Shown: positions 42,294-51,158 of the stretch, in pieces | How the letters are laid out: each line of letters starts with the position of its first letter | Numbering within the stretch: position 1 is the stretch's first letter | Origin: Actinospineispora eucalypti | GTDB taxonomy: Bacteria > Actinomycetota > Actinomycetes > Mycobacteriales > Pseudonocardiaceae | NCBI GenBank assembly: GCA_014208095.1 | Contig: JACHMT010000001.1 | Span: forward strand, 868,001-932,000 | Direction: 5' to 3' | Length of the DNA: 64,000 nucleotides | The notes under the pieces: model-generated | The model's input: the letters and a program-made list of their open reading frames with translations, nothing else | Told to the model about the DNA's origin: nothing | Databases searched by the model: none | Translations under genes and position numbers: made by a program

Positions 42294-44393
42294 GTGACCG
42301 TAGGGACCGATACGCACTGCCCGTACTGCGCTCTGCAGTGCGGCATGACCGTGACGGTGTCGGGCTCGGCGAGCTCGGGCCCAGCGAGCTCGGGCCCGGC
42401 GAGCGTGGCGCCGAGGGAGTTCCCCACCAACGCCGGCGGGCTGTGTCAGAAGGGATGGACTTCCGCTTCGCTGCTGGACCACCCGGAGCGGCTCACCACC
42501 CCCCTGCTGCACGGTTCGCCGGTGTCCTGGGACCACGCGCTGGACCATGTCGCGCGCCGGCTCACCGGGCTGCGCGCGGCGTACGGGCCGGACGCGGTGG
42601 CCGTTTTCGGCGGCGGGGGGCTGACCAACGAGAAGGCCTACCTGCTCGGCAAGTTCGCCCGGGTGGCGCTGGGCACCTCGCAGGTGGACTACAACGGCCG
42701 GTTCTGCATGTCGTCGGCCGCCGCGGCGGGCAACCGGGCGTTCGGCGTGGACCGGGGCCTGCCGTTCCCGGTCACCGACCTGGACCAGGCCGACGTGGTG
42801 GTGCTGGCCGGCGCGAATGTGGCCGAGACCATGCCGCCGCTGCTGTCCCACCTGCACGGCGCGAAGCAGGTGGTGATCGACCCCCGGTACAGCGCGACCG
42901 CCCGCCAGGCGGTGGAGGCCGGCGGGCTGCACCTGCGCCCGGCACCGGGCACCGACCTGGCGCTGGCGCTGGGCATGCTGCACGTGGCCGTCGCCGAGGG
43001 GTACCTGGACCGTTCCTACGTGGACGCCCGGACCACCGGTTTCGAGGCCGCGTGGCGGGCCGCCGCGCCGTGGTGGCCGGAGCGGGCCGAGCGGGTGTGC
43101 GGCGTCTCGGTGGCCGAGCAGCGCGAGGTGGTGCGGCTGTTGGCGACCTCGGCGCGGCGGTACCTGCTGACCGCGCGCGGGGTGGAACAGCACGCGCACG
43201 GCGTGGACACGGTGTCGGCGTGGATCAACCTGGCGCTGGCACTGGGCCTGCCGGGGGTGCCGGGGAGCGGGTTCGGCACGATCACCGGGCAGGGCAACGG
43301 CCAGGGCGGGCGGGAACACGGGCAGAAGGCCGACCAGCTGCCCGGTTACCGGTCGATCTCCGATGACGCCGCGCGGGAGCACGTGGCGTCGGTGTGGGGG
43401 GTGCCGGCGGCCTCGCTGCCCGGTCCGGGACGCAGCGCGGTGGAGCTGCTGGGCGCCCTCGGCCGGCCGGACGGGCCGCGCGCGCTGCTGGTGTTCGGCG
43501 CCAACCCGGTGGTCTCCGCGCCGGACTCGGCCGCCGTGGCGCGGCGGCTGAAGTCGCTGGACCTGCTGGTGGTGGCCGACCCGTTCCCCTCGGAGACCGC
43601 GCGGCTGGCCGACGTGGTGCTTCCGGTGACCCAGTGGGCCGAGGAGGACGGCACCATGACCAACCTGGAGGGCCGGGTGCTGCGCCGCCGGCGCGCGCTG
43701 GCCCCGCCACCCGGGGTGCGCACCGACCTGGAGGTTCTCGCCGGACTCGCCCTCCGGCTGGGGCCCCGGCCGGACGGCGTGCCGGTTCCGGCGGACGCCT
43801 TTCCGACGCGGCCGGAGGCGGCGTTCGACGAGCTGCGCCGGGCCTCGGCCGGCGGTCTCGCCGACTATTCGGGGATCAGCTACCCGCGGCTGGAATCCGG
43901 CGAGGCGCTGCACTGGCCGTGCCCTTCGCCGGACCACCCCGGCACGCCCCGGTTGTTCACCGACCGGTTCGCCCATCCGGACGGGCTGGCCCGGCTGGTC
44001 CCGGTGGAGTACGCCGGGCCGGCCGAGTCGGTGGACGAGGAGTACCCGTTGTGGGCCACCACCGGGCGGGTGCTGGCGCACTACCAGTCGGGCGCGCAGA
44101 CCCGGCGGGTGGCCGAGCTGGTGGCCGTGGCGCCGGGTTCGTTCGTCGAGGTGCACCCGGACACCGCGCGGCGGGCCGGGTTGTCGGACGGGGAGGCGGC
44201 GCGGGTGGTCTCCCGGCGAGGGGCCGCCCTTGCGGTGGTCCGCTGCGCGCCCGAGGCCCGGCTGGACACGGTCTTCCTGCCCTTCCACTTCGCCGCCGAA
44301 CAGGCGGCCAACCTGGTCACCAACCCGGCCCTCGACCCGATCAGCCGGATGCCCGAGTTCAAGGCCTGCGCCGTGCGCTTGGAGTCGGCGTGA
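42294..44393 (+). CDS. nasA: Assimilatory nitrate reductase catalytic subunit (molybdopterin)
   Basis: 699 residues of the MopB nitrate reductase family. The N-terminal [4Fe-4S] cluster is bound by CPYCALQC...CQKGW; a Ser/Ala/Pro-rich stretch encoded by a 15-base tandem repeat lies between. GRFCMSSAAAAGNRAFG gives the Mo-coordinating Cys seen in NapA/NasA-like enzymes, and GTITGQGNGQGGREHGQKA is a typical cofactor-binding loop. It reduces nitrate to nitrite in the cytosol using electrons from a NasB-like partner at 45420. The GTG start has no obvious ribosome site. Confidence 0.93.
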   Translation: MTVGTDTHCPYCALQCGMTVTVSGSASSGPASSGPASVAPREFPTNAGGLCQKGWTSASLLDHPERLTTPLLHGSPVSWDHALDHVARRLTGLRAAYGPDAVAVFGGGGLTNEKAYLLGKFARVALGTSQVDYNGRFCMSSAAAAGNRAFGVDRGLPFPVTDLDQADVVVLAGANVAETMPPLLSHLHGAKQVVIDPRYSATARQAVEAGGLHLRPAPGTDLALALGMLHVAVAEGYLDRSYVDARTTGFEAAWRAAAPWWPERAERVCGVSVAEQREVVRLLATSARRYLLTARGVEQHAHGVDTVSAWINLALALGLPGVPGSGFGTITGQGNGQGGREHGQKADQLPGYRSISDDAAREHVASVWGVPAASLPGPGRSAVELLGALGRPDGPRALLVFGANPVVSAPDSAAVARRLKSLDLLVVADPFPSETARLADVVLPVTQWAEEDGTMTNLEGRVLRRRRALAPPPGVRTDLEVLAGLALRLGPRPDGVPVPADAFPTRPEAAFDELRRASAGGLADYSGISYPRLESGEALHWPCPSPDHPGTPRLFTDRFAHPDGLARLVPVEYAGPAESVDEEYPLWATTGRVLAHYQSGAQTRRVAELVAVAPGSFVEVHPDTARRAGLSDGEAARVVSRRGAALAVVRCAPEARLDTVFLPFHFAAEQAANLVTNPALDPISRMPEFKACAVRLESA

Positions 44394-44396
44394 TGG

Positions 44397-44402
44397 TAAT
44401 AT
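44397..44402 (+). promoter_or_regulatory. Leaderless -10 box TAATAT for vapBC
   Basis: TAATAT ends six bases before the ATG at 44409, in a locally AT-rich stretch (TAATATGTTTTTATG). This gives the toxin-antitoxin pair its own leaderless promoter directly behind the nitrate reductase stop. Confidence 0.65.
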
Positions 44403-44408
44403 GTTTTT

Positions 44409-44660
44409 ATGCGCACCACGGTGGAGCTGCCCGATGAAGTCGTCCGGGCCGCCAAGTCCAGGGCGGCCGAGCGCGGGGAGAGCCTGAAGGAGCTCTTCAT
44501 CCGCGCCCTCACCGTCGAGCTCGGCTGGCCGGCGGCGCGCGGCCTCTCCGTCCGGGTCGAGCTGCCGCTGGTCGGGTCAGCCGCCGAGCCCCGGGTGGAC
44601 GTGAGCAACGCCGACATCGAGGACGCCCTCGCCGCCGCCGACGCCGAGAGGTACGGCTGA
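44409..44660 (+). CDS. vapB: VapB-like ribbon-helix-helix antitoxin
   Basis: 83 residues. MRTTVELPDEVVRAAKSRAA is a ribbon-helix-helix DNA-binding start; a middle segment and an acidic end (NADIEDALAAADAERYG) would contact the toxin. Three bases separate its stop from vapC. It would repress its own promoter together with VapC. Confidence 0.82.
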   Translation: MRTTVELPDEVVRAAKSRAAERGESLKELFIRALTVELGWPAARGLSVRVELPLVGSAAEPRVDVSNADIEDALAAADAERYG

Positions 44661-44663
44661 CCA

Positions 44664-45092
44664 GTGTATCTCCTGGACGTGGGGGTCTGGTTGTCGGCGA
44701 TCTGGGGGCGGCACGTGCACCATCCCGCCGTTGCCACTTGGATGGACCGCCAGCGCGAAGGCCTGGTCATGTGCCGGGTCACCCAGATGAGCCTGTTGCG
44801 GTTGCTGTCCAACAAGGCGGTGATGGGTGGTGACGTGCTCGAGCGTAGCGAGGCCTGGCGAGTGCTGGATCGGCTCAGGGCAGACGAGCGGGTGCTCTGG
44901 GCCGAGGAACCGGTGCGGCTCGAGCAGGTGTGGCGGGCGCTGTCGGCGCGGAACGACGCCAGTCATCAGCTGTGGACCGATGACTACCTGGCCGCCTTTG
45001 CTCAGGTCGCCGGGTTGGAACTGGTCACCCTGGACCGGGCCGCGGCCGGGCGTCACCCTTCGGTTCGAGTGGCTTGCCTCGGCACGGAGTAG
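44664..45092 (+). CDS. vapC: VapC-type PIN-domain ribonuclease toxin
   Basis: 142 residues. PIN-domain acidic residues are seen in YLLDVGVWLSAIW, MSLLRLLSNKAV (Thr/Ser turn), LWTDDYLAAFAQ and VTLDRAAAG. It should cleave a specific RNA when not bound by VapB. The GTG start has no strong ribosome site, suggesting coupling to vapB. The pair lies between the nitrate reductase and the NasB-like gene. Confidence 0.85.
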   Translation: MYLLDVGVWLSAIWGRHVHHPAVATWMDRQREGLVMCRVTQMSLLRLLSNKAVMGGDVLERSEAWRVLDRLRADERVLWAEEPVRLEQVWRALSARNDASHQLWTDDYLAAFAQVAGLELVTLDRAAAGRHPSVRVACLGTE

Positions 45093-45227
45093 ACGAGGGT
45101 AACGCGGCGTAGCGGCTGTTGGCGCTCACGATGGTGCCGCTGGCTCGAGCGCGGCTGTCTGCGCTGCTGTGACTACCAGTTGGTCTAGTCGGACACTTAT
45201 GCCCTGATGATCACGAATGGAGCGGTC

Positions 45228-45313
45228 GAAGTGACTGAATCAACGTGCTGAAGTGACTGAACCAAGGTGCTGGAGTGACTGAAACGGTGTGCTGGAGTGA
45301 CTGAAACGACATG
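45228..45313 (+). repeat. 22-bp tandem repeats, four units
   Basis: Units begin GAAGTGACTGAATCAACGTG and drift towards GGAGTGACTGAAACGACATG. In reverse complement they are the same family as the repeats at 37935 and 62254. Confidence 0.78.
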
Positions 45314-45360
45314 GGGGGTGGGGGGTGTCACCGCAGGTGGGGGGTGGGGGTGAGGGGAGC

Positions 45361-45413
45361 GTTACGTGGGCGTCATGTGGGGTGCGCCGGACGTAACGGT
45401 TGCTTTTTAGCTT
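45361..45413 (+). promoter_or_regulatory. Candidate GlnR/NnaR boxes and leaderless -10 of nasB-like gene
   Basis: GTTAC-N6-GTCAT at 45361-45376, with a further GTAAC at 45393-45397, then TAGCTT (45408-45413) six bases before the GTG at 45420. Same first-box layout as the narK and nitrate reductase promoters. Confidence 0.5.
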
Positions 45414-45419
45414 GGCTGG

Positions 45420-46874
45420 GTGTCTCGCCGCATAGTTCTCGTCGGGTACGGAATGGTTGGCGCGCGGTTCGCCGAGGAGGTGCGCCGGCGTGACCCGGAC
45501 GGCTCCCGCGTCCGGCTCACCGTGTTCGGTGCCGAGCAGCACCGGGCGTACAACCGGGTGCTGCTGTCCGGGGTGCTGGGCGGTGGGTTGAGGCCCGAGC
45601 AGCTGCACCTGCACGAGCCGGACTGGGCGGCCGAGCACCAGGTCACGTTGCGCACCGGGACGGCGGTGACCGCGATCGACCGGGCCGCCCGCCGGGTGCG
45701 CCTGGCCGACGGCACCACCGAGCCGTACGACGAGCTGGTGCTGGCCACCGGCAGCCGGGCCTGGGTGCCGCCGACCGACGGGCTGCTGGCCGAGGACGGC
45801 GCGCTGGCCGAGGGCGTGGCCACCTTCCGGGACATGGACGACTGCGTGCGGATCCTGCGGCTGACCGGGGCCGGCGGGCGGGTGGCGGTGCTGGGCGGCG
45901 GGCTGCTCGGGCTGGAGGCGGCCCGGGGGCTGGTCGGCCGGGGTGCCCGGGTGACCGTGCTGCACCCGGTGGAGCACCTGATGGAACGGCAGCTGGACAG
46001 CGGGGCCGGCGGGGTGCTGGCCGCCGCGATGCGCGGGCTGGGCGTGGACGTGCGGCTGGGGGTGCTGGCCAAGCGGTGGACCCCGGGTGAGGGCCTGGAG
46101 ACCGACGACGGCGCGGTGCTGCCGGTGGACGCGGTCGTGGTCGCGGCCGGGGTGCGGGCCAACTCGGAGCTGGCGGCGGAGGCCGGCATCGTGGTGAGCG
46201 GCGGAGTGACCGTGGACGACCGGATGGCCAGCTCGGACGACCTGGTGCACGCCATCGGCGACTGCGCCAGCCACGCCAACACCGTGTCCGGGCTGGTCCA
46301 GCCCGGGTTCGAACAGGCGCGGGTGCTGGCCGACCTGCTCACCGGGGCCGACCCGGCCGCCCGGTACACCGGTTCGCCGCTGGTCACCCGGCTCAAGGCC
46401 CGGGACATCGACCTGACCTCGGTGGGCGACGCGCTGACCGAGGAGTCGGCCGAGTTCGAGGTGCTCCGGCTGGAGGACGCCCGGCGGGGTCGCTACGCCA
46501 AGATCGTGCTCCGCGACGACCGGCTGGTCGGCGCGATCATGCTCGGGCTGCCGGACGCCGGCGCGTCGGTGGTCCAGCTGTTCGACTCGGGCGCGCCGGC
46601 CCCGGAGGACCGGCTGGCGCTGCTGCTCGGGCGGGCCAGGCCGGGCGAGCCGCAGGGCGAGCTGGGCTCCCCCGCGCTGCTGCCGTCGGCCACGGTGATC
46701 TGCCGGTGCAACTCGGTGGACAAGGGCCGGCTGGTGGCCGCGTGGCGGTCCGGCGCGACCGACGTGGCCGCACTCAGCCGGGCCACCAGGGCCGGCACCG
46801 GGTGCGGCGGCTGCCGGCAGGCGGTGTCCGGCATCTGTGACTGGTTGTCCGCTTCGGCAGGAGGTGCCGCATGA
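45420..46874 (+). CDS. nasB: NasB-like FAD/NAD(P)-dependent nitrate reductase electron-transfer subunit
   Basis: 484 residues. FAD-binding VLVGYGMVGARF at the start, second dinucleotide loop VAVLGGGLLGLEAARGL, an aromatic NirB-type interface, and a C-terminal BFD-like [2Fe-2S] domain (ICRCNS... GTGCGGCRQAV: CxC and CxxC). It lacks the siroheme domain that full NirB has, so it matches NasB of Bacillus better than a second nitrite reductase. It passes NAD(P)H electrons to the nitrate reductase. It overlaps nirB by ATGA. Confidence 0.85.
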   Translation: MSRRIVLVGYGMVGARFAEEVRRRDPDGSRVRLTVFGAEQHRAYNRVLLSGVLGGGLRPEQLHLHEPDWAAEHQVTLRTGTAVTAIDRAARRVRLADGTTEPYDELVLATGSRAWVPPTDGLLAEDGALAEGVATFRDMDDCVRILRLTGAGGRVAVLGGGLLGLEAARGLVGRGARVTVLHPVEHLMERQLDSGAGGVLAAAMRGLGVDVRLGVLAKRWTPGEGLETDDGAVLPVDAVVVAAGVRANSELAAEAGIVVSGGVTVDDRMASSDDLVHAIGDCASHANTVSGLVQPGFEQARVLADLLTGADPAARYTGSPLVTRLKARDIDLTSVGDALTEESAEFEVLRLEDARRGRYAKIVLRDDRLVGAIMLGLPDAGASVVQLFDSGAPAPEDRLALLLGRARPGEPQGELGSPALLPSATVICRCNSVDKGRLVAAWRSGATDVAALSRATRAGTGCGGCRQAVSGICDWLSASAGGAA

Positions 46875-49408
46875 GCAAGACGTTGGTAGTCGTCGGGCAC
46901 GGCATGGTCGGGCACCGGCTGGTGGAGACGCTGCGCGCGCGGGACACCGAGGGGTGTTGGCGGGTGGTGGTGTTCGGCGCGGAGCACCGGCCGGCCTACG
47001 ACCGGGTGGCGCTGTCGTCGTACTTCGAGGGCACCGACGAGGACGGCCTGCGGTTACCCCCGGTGGCCGGCGATCCCCTGGTGGAGCTGCGGCTGGGCGA
47101 GCAGGTCGAGCGGATCGACCCGGCGGCGCGCGCGGTGCACACCGCGCGCGGGGTGACGCCGTATGACGCGCTGGTGCTGGCCACCGGCTCGTACCCGTTC
47201 GTGCCGCCCGTGCCCGGCCGGGACCTGCCCGGCTGTTTCGTCTACCGCACGCTGGACGACCTGGACGCGATCAAGGAAGCGGCCATCGCGGCGACGGAGC
47301 GCCGGGGTGCCGGGAGGCGGTCCGGGGTGGTGGTCGGCGGCGGGCTGCTCGGCCTGGAGGCGGCCCGTGCACTGCGCCTGCTCGGGCTTTCCCCGCAGGT
47401 GGTGGAGATCGCGCCCCGGTTGATGCCGGTGCAGGTGGACGAGGGCGGCGGCGCGCTGCTGCGCCGGCTGGTCACCGACCTGGGCGTCGCGGTGCGCTGC
47501 GGGGTCTCGGTCGACCGGATCACCGAGGGCACCGACACCCGGCTGCTGGCCTCCCTGTCCGACGGGGTGGAGCTGGACGCCGACGTGGTGGTGTTCTCCG
47601 CCGGCATCCGGCCGTCCGACGAGCTGGCCCGGGCGGCCGGGCTGCGGGTCGGCGAGCGGGGCGGGGTGCTGGTCAACGACCACTGCCGGACCAGCGAGGA
47701 ACGGATCTACGCCATCGGCGAGTGCGCCGCCCTGGCCGGGCGCACGTACGGGCTGGTCGCGCCGGGTTACGCGATGGCCGAGGTGGTGACCGAGCGACTG
47801 CTCGGTCGGTCGGCGGCCTCGGTCACGGACCAGGACCTGGACACCTCCACCAAGCTGAAGCTGCTCGGCGTGGACGTGGCCAGTTTCGGCGACGCGCACG
47901 CGAGCGCCGAGGACTCGCTGGAGGTGGTGGTCAACGACCCGGTCGCCGGCTCGTACCAGAAGCTGGTGGTGAGCGGGGACGCGAAGACGCTGCTCGGCGG
48001 CGTGCTGGTCGGGGACGCCTCCAGGTACGGCACGCTGCGCCCGCTGGTCGGGTCGCGACTTCCCGCCGACCCGGTGGCGATGATCGCTCCCGGCGGCGTC
48101 GAGGTCGGCGCCGACTCACTGCCGGACGGCGCGCAGATCTGCTCGTGCAACGCGGTGACCAAGGGCGACCTGCGCACGGCTATCGCCGGCGGTGCCCACG
48201 ACGTGCCCGCGCTCAAGGCCTGCACCAGGGCCGGCACCAGCTGCGGCTCCTGCGTGCCGGTGCTCAAGAAGCTGCTGGCCGCCGAGGGCGTGGAGGTGTC
48301 CAAGGCGCTGTGCGAGCACTTCACCCACAGCCGCCAGGAGCTGTTCGAGATCGTCGCCAGCACCGGGGTCAAGACGTTCGCCGAACTGGTCGCGCGGCAC
48401 GGCACCGGCACCGGCTGTGACATCTGCAAGCCGGCGGTGGCCTCGATCTTCGCCAGCCTGGGCAGCCGGCACATTCTGGACGGCGAGCAGGCCGCGCTGC
48501 AGGACACCAACGACCACTTCCTGGCCAACCTGCAGCGCAACGGCACGTACAGCGTGGTGCCGCGCATCCCCGGCGGCGAGATCACCCCGGAGAAGCTGAT
48601 CGTGATCGGCGAGGTGGCCCGGGACTTCGACCTGTACACCAAGATCACCGGTGGGCAGCGGATCGACCTGTTCGGCGCCCGGGTGGAACAGCTGCCGGCG
48701 ATCTGGCGGCGGCTGGTGGACGCCGGATTCGAGTCCGGGCACGCCTACGGCAAGGCGCTGCGCACGGTGAAGTCCTGCGTGGGCACGGACTGGTGCCGCT
48801 ACGGGGTGCAGGACTCGGTGAGCCTGGCCATCGCCCTGGAGCTGCGGTATCGCGGGTTACGGGCCCCGCACAAGCTGAAGTCGGCGGTGTCCGGCTGCGC
48901 CCGGGAGTGCGCCGAGGCGCGCGGCAAGGACTTCGGGGTGATCGCCACCGACGCCGGCTGGAACCTCTACGTGGGCGGCAACGGCGGCTTCACCCCCCGG
49001 CACGCCGAGCTGCTGGCCAGCGACCTGGACACCGACGCGCTGATCCGCACCATCGACCGGTTCCTGATGTTCTACATCCGCACCGCCGACCGCCTGCAGC
49101 GCACCGCGCCGTGGCTGGAGTCCCTGGAAGGCGGCCTGGACCACCTGCGAGAGGTGATCATGGACGACAAGCTGGGCATCTGCTCCGACCTGGACGCCGC
49201 GATGGCCGCACACGTGGCCGGCTACGCCGACGAGTGGCGCGGGGTGCTGGAGGACCCGGAGAAGCTGGCCCGGTTCACCTCCTTCGTGAACGCGCCCGAG
49301 ATGCCGGACCCGACCATCGAGTTCGTCGATCGCCGGGGGCAGCGCGTTCCGGTGGGTTACGACCGGGGCAGCCAGCCGGTGCTGATCGAACTGGAGCCGG
49401 CCCGATGA
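46871..49408 (+). CDS. nirB: Nitrite reductase (NAD(P)H) large subunit
   Basis: 845 residues. The first half is an FAD/NADH domain (VVVGHGMVGHRLVETL, VVVGGGLLGLEAAR) followed by a BFD-like [2Fe-2S] domain (ICSCNAVTKG... GTSCGSC) and a second Cys cluster (GTGCDICKP). The C-terminal sulfite/nitrite reductase domain has the siroheme-[4Fe-4S] cysteines in CVGTDWCRYG and SGCARECAEA. It reduces nitrite to ammonium with six electrons. It is coupled to the NasB-like gene and to nirD by four-base overlaps. Confidence 0.95.
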   Translation: MSKTLVVVGHGMVGHRLVETLRARDTEGCWRVVVFGAEHRPAYDRVALSSYFEGTDEDGLRLPPVAGDPLVELRLGEQVERIDPAARAVHTARGVTPYDALVLATGSYPFVPPVPGRDLPGCFVYRTLDDLDAIKEAAIAATERRGAGRRSGVVVGGGLLGLEAARALRLLGLSPQVVEIAPRLMPVQVDEGGGALLRRLVTDLGVAVRCGVSVDRITEGTDTRLLASLSDGVELDADVVVFSAGIRPSDELARAAGLRVGERGGVLVNDHCRTSEERIYAIGECAALAGRTYGLVAPGYAMAEVVTERLLGRSAASVTDQDLDTSTKLKLLGVDVASFGDAHASAEDSLEVVVNDPVAGSYQKLVVSGDAKTLLGGVLVGDASRYGTLRPLVGSRLPADPVAMIAPGGVEVGADSLPDGAQICSCNAVTKGDLRTAIAGGAHDVPALKACTRAGTSCGSCVPVLKKLLAAEGVEVSKALCEHFTHSRQELFEIVASTGVKTFAELVARHGTGTGCDICKPAVASIFASLGSRHILDGEQAALQDTNDHFLANLQRNGTYSVVPRIPGGEITPEKLIVIGEVARDFDLYTKITGGQRIDLFGARVEQLPAIWRRLVDAGFESGHAYGKALRTVKSCVGTDWCRYGVQDSVSLAIALELRYRGLRAPHKLKSAVSGCARECAEARGKDFGVIATDAGWNLYVGGNGGFTPRHAELLASDLDTDALIRTIDRFLMFYIRTADRLQRTAPWLESLEGGLDHLREVIMDDKLGICSDLDAAMAAHVAGYADEWRGVLEDPEKLARFTSFVNAPEMPDPTIEFVDRRGQRVPVGYDRGSQPVLIELEPAR

Positions 49409-49818
49409 GCACCCCGACGGCGGAGCCGGCGGGCAGGGTCGGGCGCCCAGTTTGGCGCCCGACGGAAACACCGACGAAGACCCCGGTGCTGAGCGGGTGG
49501 CGGTCCGTCTGCCCGCTGGACCGGCTGCAACCGGGGCGCGGGGCGGCCGCCCTGCTGGGTGGGCAGCAGATAGCGTTGTTCCGGCTGCCGGACGACAGCG
49601 TGTACGCCCTGGACAACTACGACCCGTGCGGTGGCGCCCCGGTGCTGTCCCGGGGGATCATCGGCGACCGGGGCGGCGAACCGGTGGTCGCGTCGCCGCT
49701 CTACAAGCAGGCGTTTAGCCTGGTCAGTGGGCAATGCCTGGACGAACCCGGACGGTCCGTGCGGGTGTACCCGGTTCGAGTGCTGGACGGCTGGGTACAT
49801 ATCGGGCCGCCATCATGA
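49405..49818 (+). CDS. nirD: Nitrite reductase small subunit
   Basis: 137 residues. A Rieske-fold domain (ALLGGQQIALFRLPDDSVYALDN, SPLYKQAFSLVSG) in which the usual Cys/His cluster ligands are missing, as in NirD. A disordered Pro/Thr-rich start precedes it. ATGA overlaps on both sides (nirB, nnaR) show one operon. Confidence 0.92.
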   Translation: MSTPTAEPAGRVGRPVWRPTETPTKTPVLSGWRSVCPLDRLQPGRGAAALLGGQQIALFRLPDDSVYALDNYDPCGGAPVLSRGIIGDRGGEPVVASPLYKQAFSLVSGQCLDEPGRSVRVYPVRVLDGWVHIGPPS

Positions 49819-51011
49819 CCATGGGGGTGACACTGGTGGCCGAGACCGGGTCCGGCGTGCCGCCGCTTGCCGGGTTCACCGTCGGGGTGACGGCCGCTCG
49901 GCGCGCCGAGGAGCTGGGCGCGCTGCTGGAGCGGCGGGGCGCGGTGGTCGTGCACGCCCCCGCGCTGCGCATCGTGCCGCTGCCGGACGACGCCGAGCTG
50001 GCCGCCGCCACCCGCTCGCTCATCCAGAACCCGCCCGACCTGGTCATCGCCACCACCGGCATCGGCTTCCGGGGCTGGGTGGAGGCCGCCGACGGCTGGG
50101 GTCTGGGTGAGGATCTGCTGGACGCGCTGCGCCCGGCCACCGTGCTCTGCCGGGGGCCGAAGGCGCGCGGCGCGGTGCGCGCGGCCGGCCTGGTGGACGC
50201 CTGGTCGCCGGCCTCCGAGTCGTCGGCCGAGGTGCTGGAACACCTGCTGGACGCCGGCGTGGACGGCAAGCGCATCGCGGTGCAGCTGCACGGTGAGCCG
50301 CTGCCCGACCTGGTGGAGGCGCTGGAGTGCGCCGGAGCGGACGTGGTCACCGTGCCGGTCTACCGCTGGGTGCCGCCGGACGACATCGGCCCGGTGGACC
50401 GGCTCACCGACGCGGTGATCGCCGGTTCGGTGGACGCGTTGACCTTCACCAGCGCACCGGCGGCGGCCAGCCTGCTGGCCCGGGCCGCCGAGCGGGGCCT
50501 GCGCGACGAGCTGGTCGCCGCGCTGCGCGGGCCGGTACTCGCGGTGTGCGTCGGCCCGGTGACCGCCGCGCCGCTGCAGGAGCTGGACATCCCCAACGTG
50601 CAGCCCCGGCGGTCGCGGCTGGGTGCGATGGTGCGCCGGCTGGAGGCCGAGGCGCCCAACCGCACCCGTGGCTACCCGGCCGCCGGTCACTGGCTGGAGC
50701 TGCGCGGGCACGCCGCGCTCGTGGACGGCGAGCTGCGCGCGCTGCCGCCGGCCGGCATGGCCCTGCTGCGCGCGCTGACCCGCCGCCCGGGCCGGGTGGT
50801 CGGCCGGGCCGAGCTGCTGCGGGCGCTGCCCGGGGGCGGCGACGACGAACACGCGGTGGAGACGGCGATCGCCCGGCTGCGGGCCGCGCTCGGCGCCCCC
50901 AAGTTGGTGCAGACGGTGGTGAAGCGGGGCTACCGGCTGGCCCTCGACCCGGTTTCCGGCCCGGCGCCGCTCGGCGGGCAGTGCGTTTCCGGCGACTACC
51001 GCCGTCCGTAG
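49815..51011 (+). CDS. nnaR: NnaR-type regulator: HemD-like domain plus winged-helix DNA-binding domain
   Basis: 398 residues. The first 270 resemble uroporphyrinogen-III synthase (GFTVGVTAARRAEELGALLERRG, TFTSAPAAASLLARA), and the last 110 an OmpR-type winged helix (RALPPAGMALLRALTRRPGR, HAVETAIARLRAALG, VQTVVKRGYRLALDP). This fusion is the NnaR regulator of nitrate/nitrite assimilation known in Streptomyces and mycobacteria, which works with GlnR. It ends the nasB-nirB-nirD operon (ATGA overlap with nirD). Activation of the narK, nitrate reductase and nasB-like promoters is inferred from shared box layout. Confidence 0.9.
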   Translation: MTMGVTLVAETGSGVPPLAGFTVGVTAARRAEELGALLERRGAVVVHAPALRIVPLPDDAELAAATRSLIQNPPDLVIATTGIGFRGWVEAADGWGLGEDLLDALRPATVLCRGPKARGAVRAAGLVDAWSPASESSAEVLEHLLDAGVDGKRIAVQLHGEPLPDLVEALECAGADVVTVPVYRWVPPDDIGPVDRLTDAVIAGSVDALTFTSAPAAASLLARAAERGLRDELVAALRGPVLAVCVGPVTAAPLQELDIPNVQPRRSRLGAMVRRLEAEAPNRTRGYPAAGHWLELRGHAALVDGELRALPPAGMALLRALTRRPGRVVGRAELLRALPGGGDDEHAVETAIARLRAALGAPKLVQTVVKRGYRLALDPVSGPAPLGGQCVSGDYRRP

Positions 51012-51092
51012 GAGCGCGTCAGCGCTTTATCGGGGGCGGTGTCACATCCGTTACACAATTGGCGCCTAAAGCATTCTGAAGTAGCACGCGCG

Positions 51093-51122
51093 GTGACAAA
51101 CCGGCTACGGCCTGGGTAGCGT
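51093..51122 (+). promoter_or_regulatory. Putative promoter of the low-complexity membrane protein gene
   Basis: GTGACA (51093-51098) and TAGCGT (51117-51122) are separated by 18 bases. The ATG at 51159 has GAGGGG upstream. Confidence 0.4.
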
Positions 51123-51158
51123 CAAGGTTGGCTTGATGTTTGGGGAGATCGAGGGGTC

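Larger units (their letters stand above)
45093..45419. other. Intergenic region with tandem repeats and nasB promoter
   Basis: Contains four 22-bp tandem units (45228-45313) followed by a G-rich stretch and the promoter elements of the NasB-like gene. No small gene was seen. Confidence 0.75.

Noticed and set aside
45228..45313. Tandem 22-bp repeats as a CRISPR array
   Set aside because: Units are directly adjacent with no spacers, and no cas genes are in the window. The Cas4-like nuclease at 18612 is a stand-alone repair-type gene.
45420..46874. A second NirB nitrite reductase
   Set aside because: It has the FAD and BFD-like domains but lacks the siroheme domain and its cysteines, so an electron-transfer subunit of nitrate reductase is the better call.
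49405..49818. NirD-like protein as a Rieske iron-sulfur protein
   Set aside because: The Cys and His ligands of a Rieske cluster are not present; this absence is typical of NirD.
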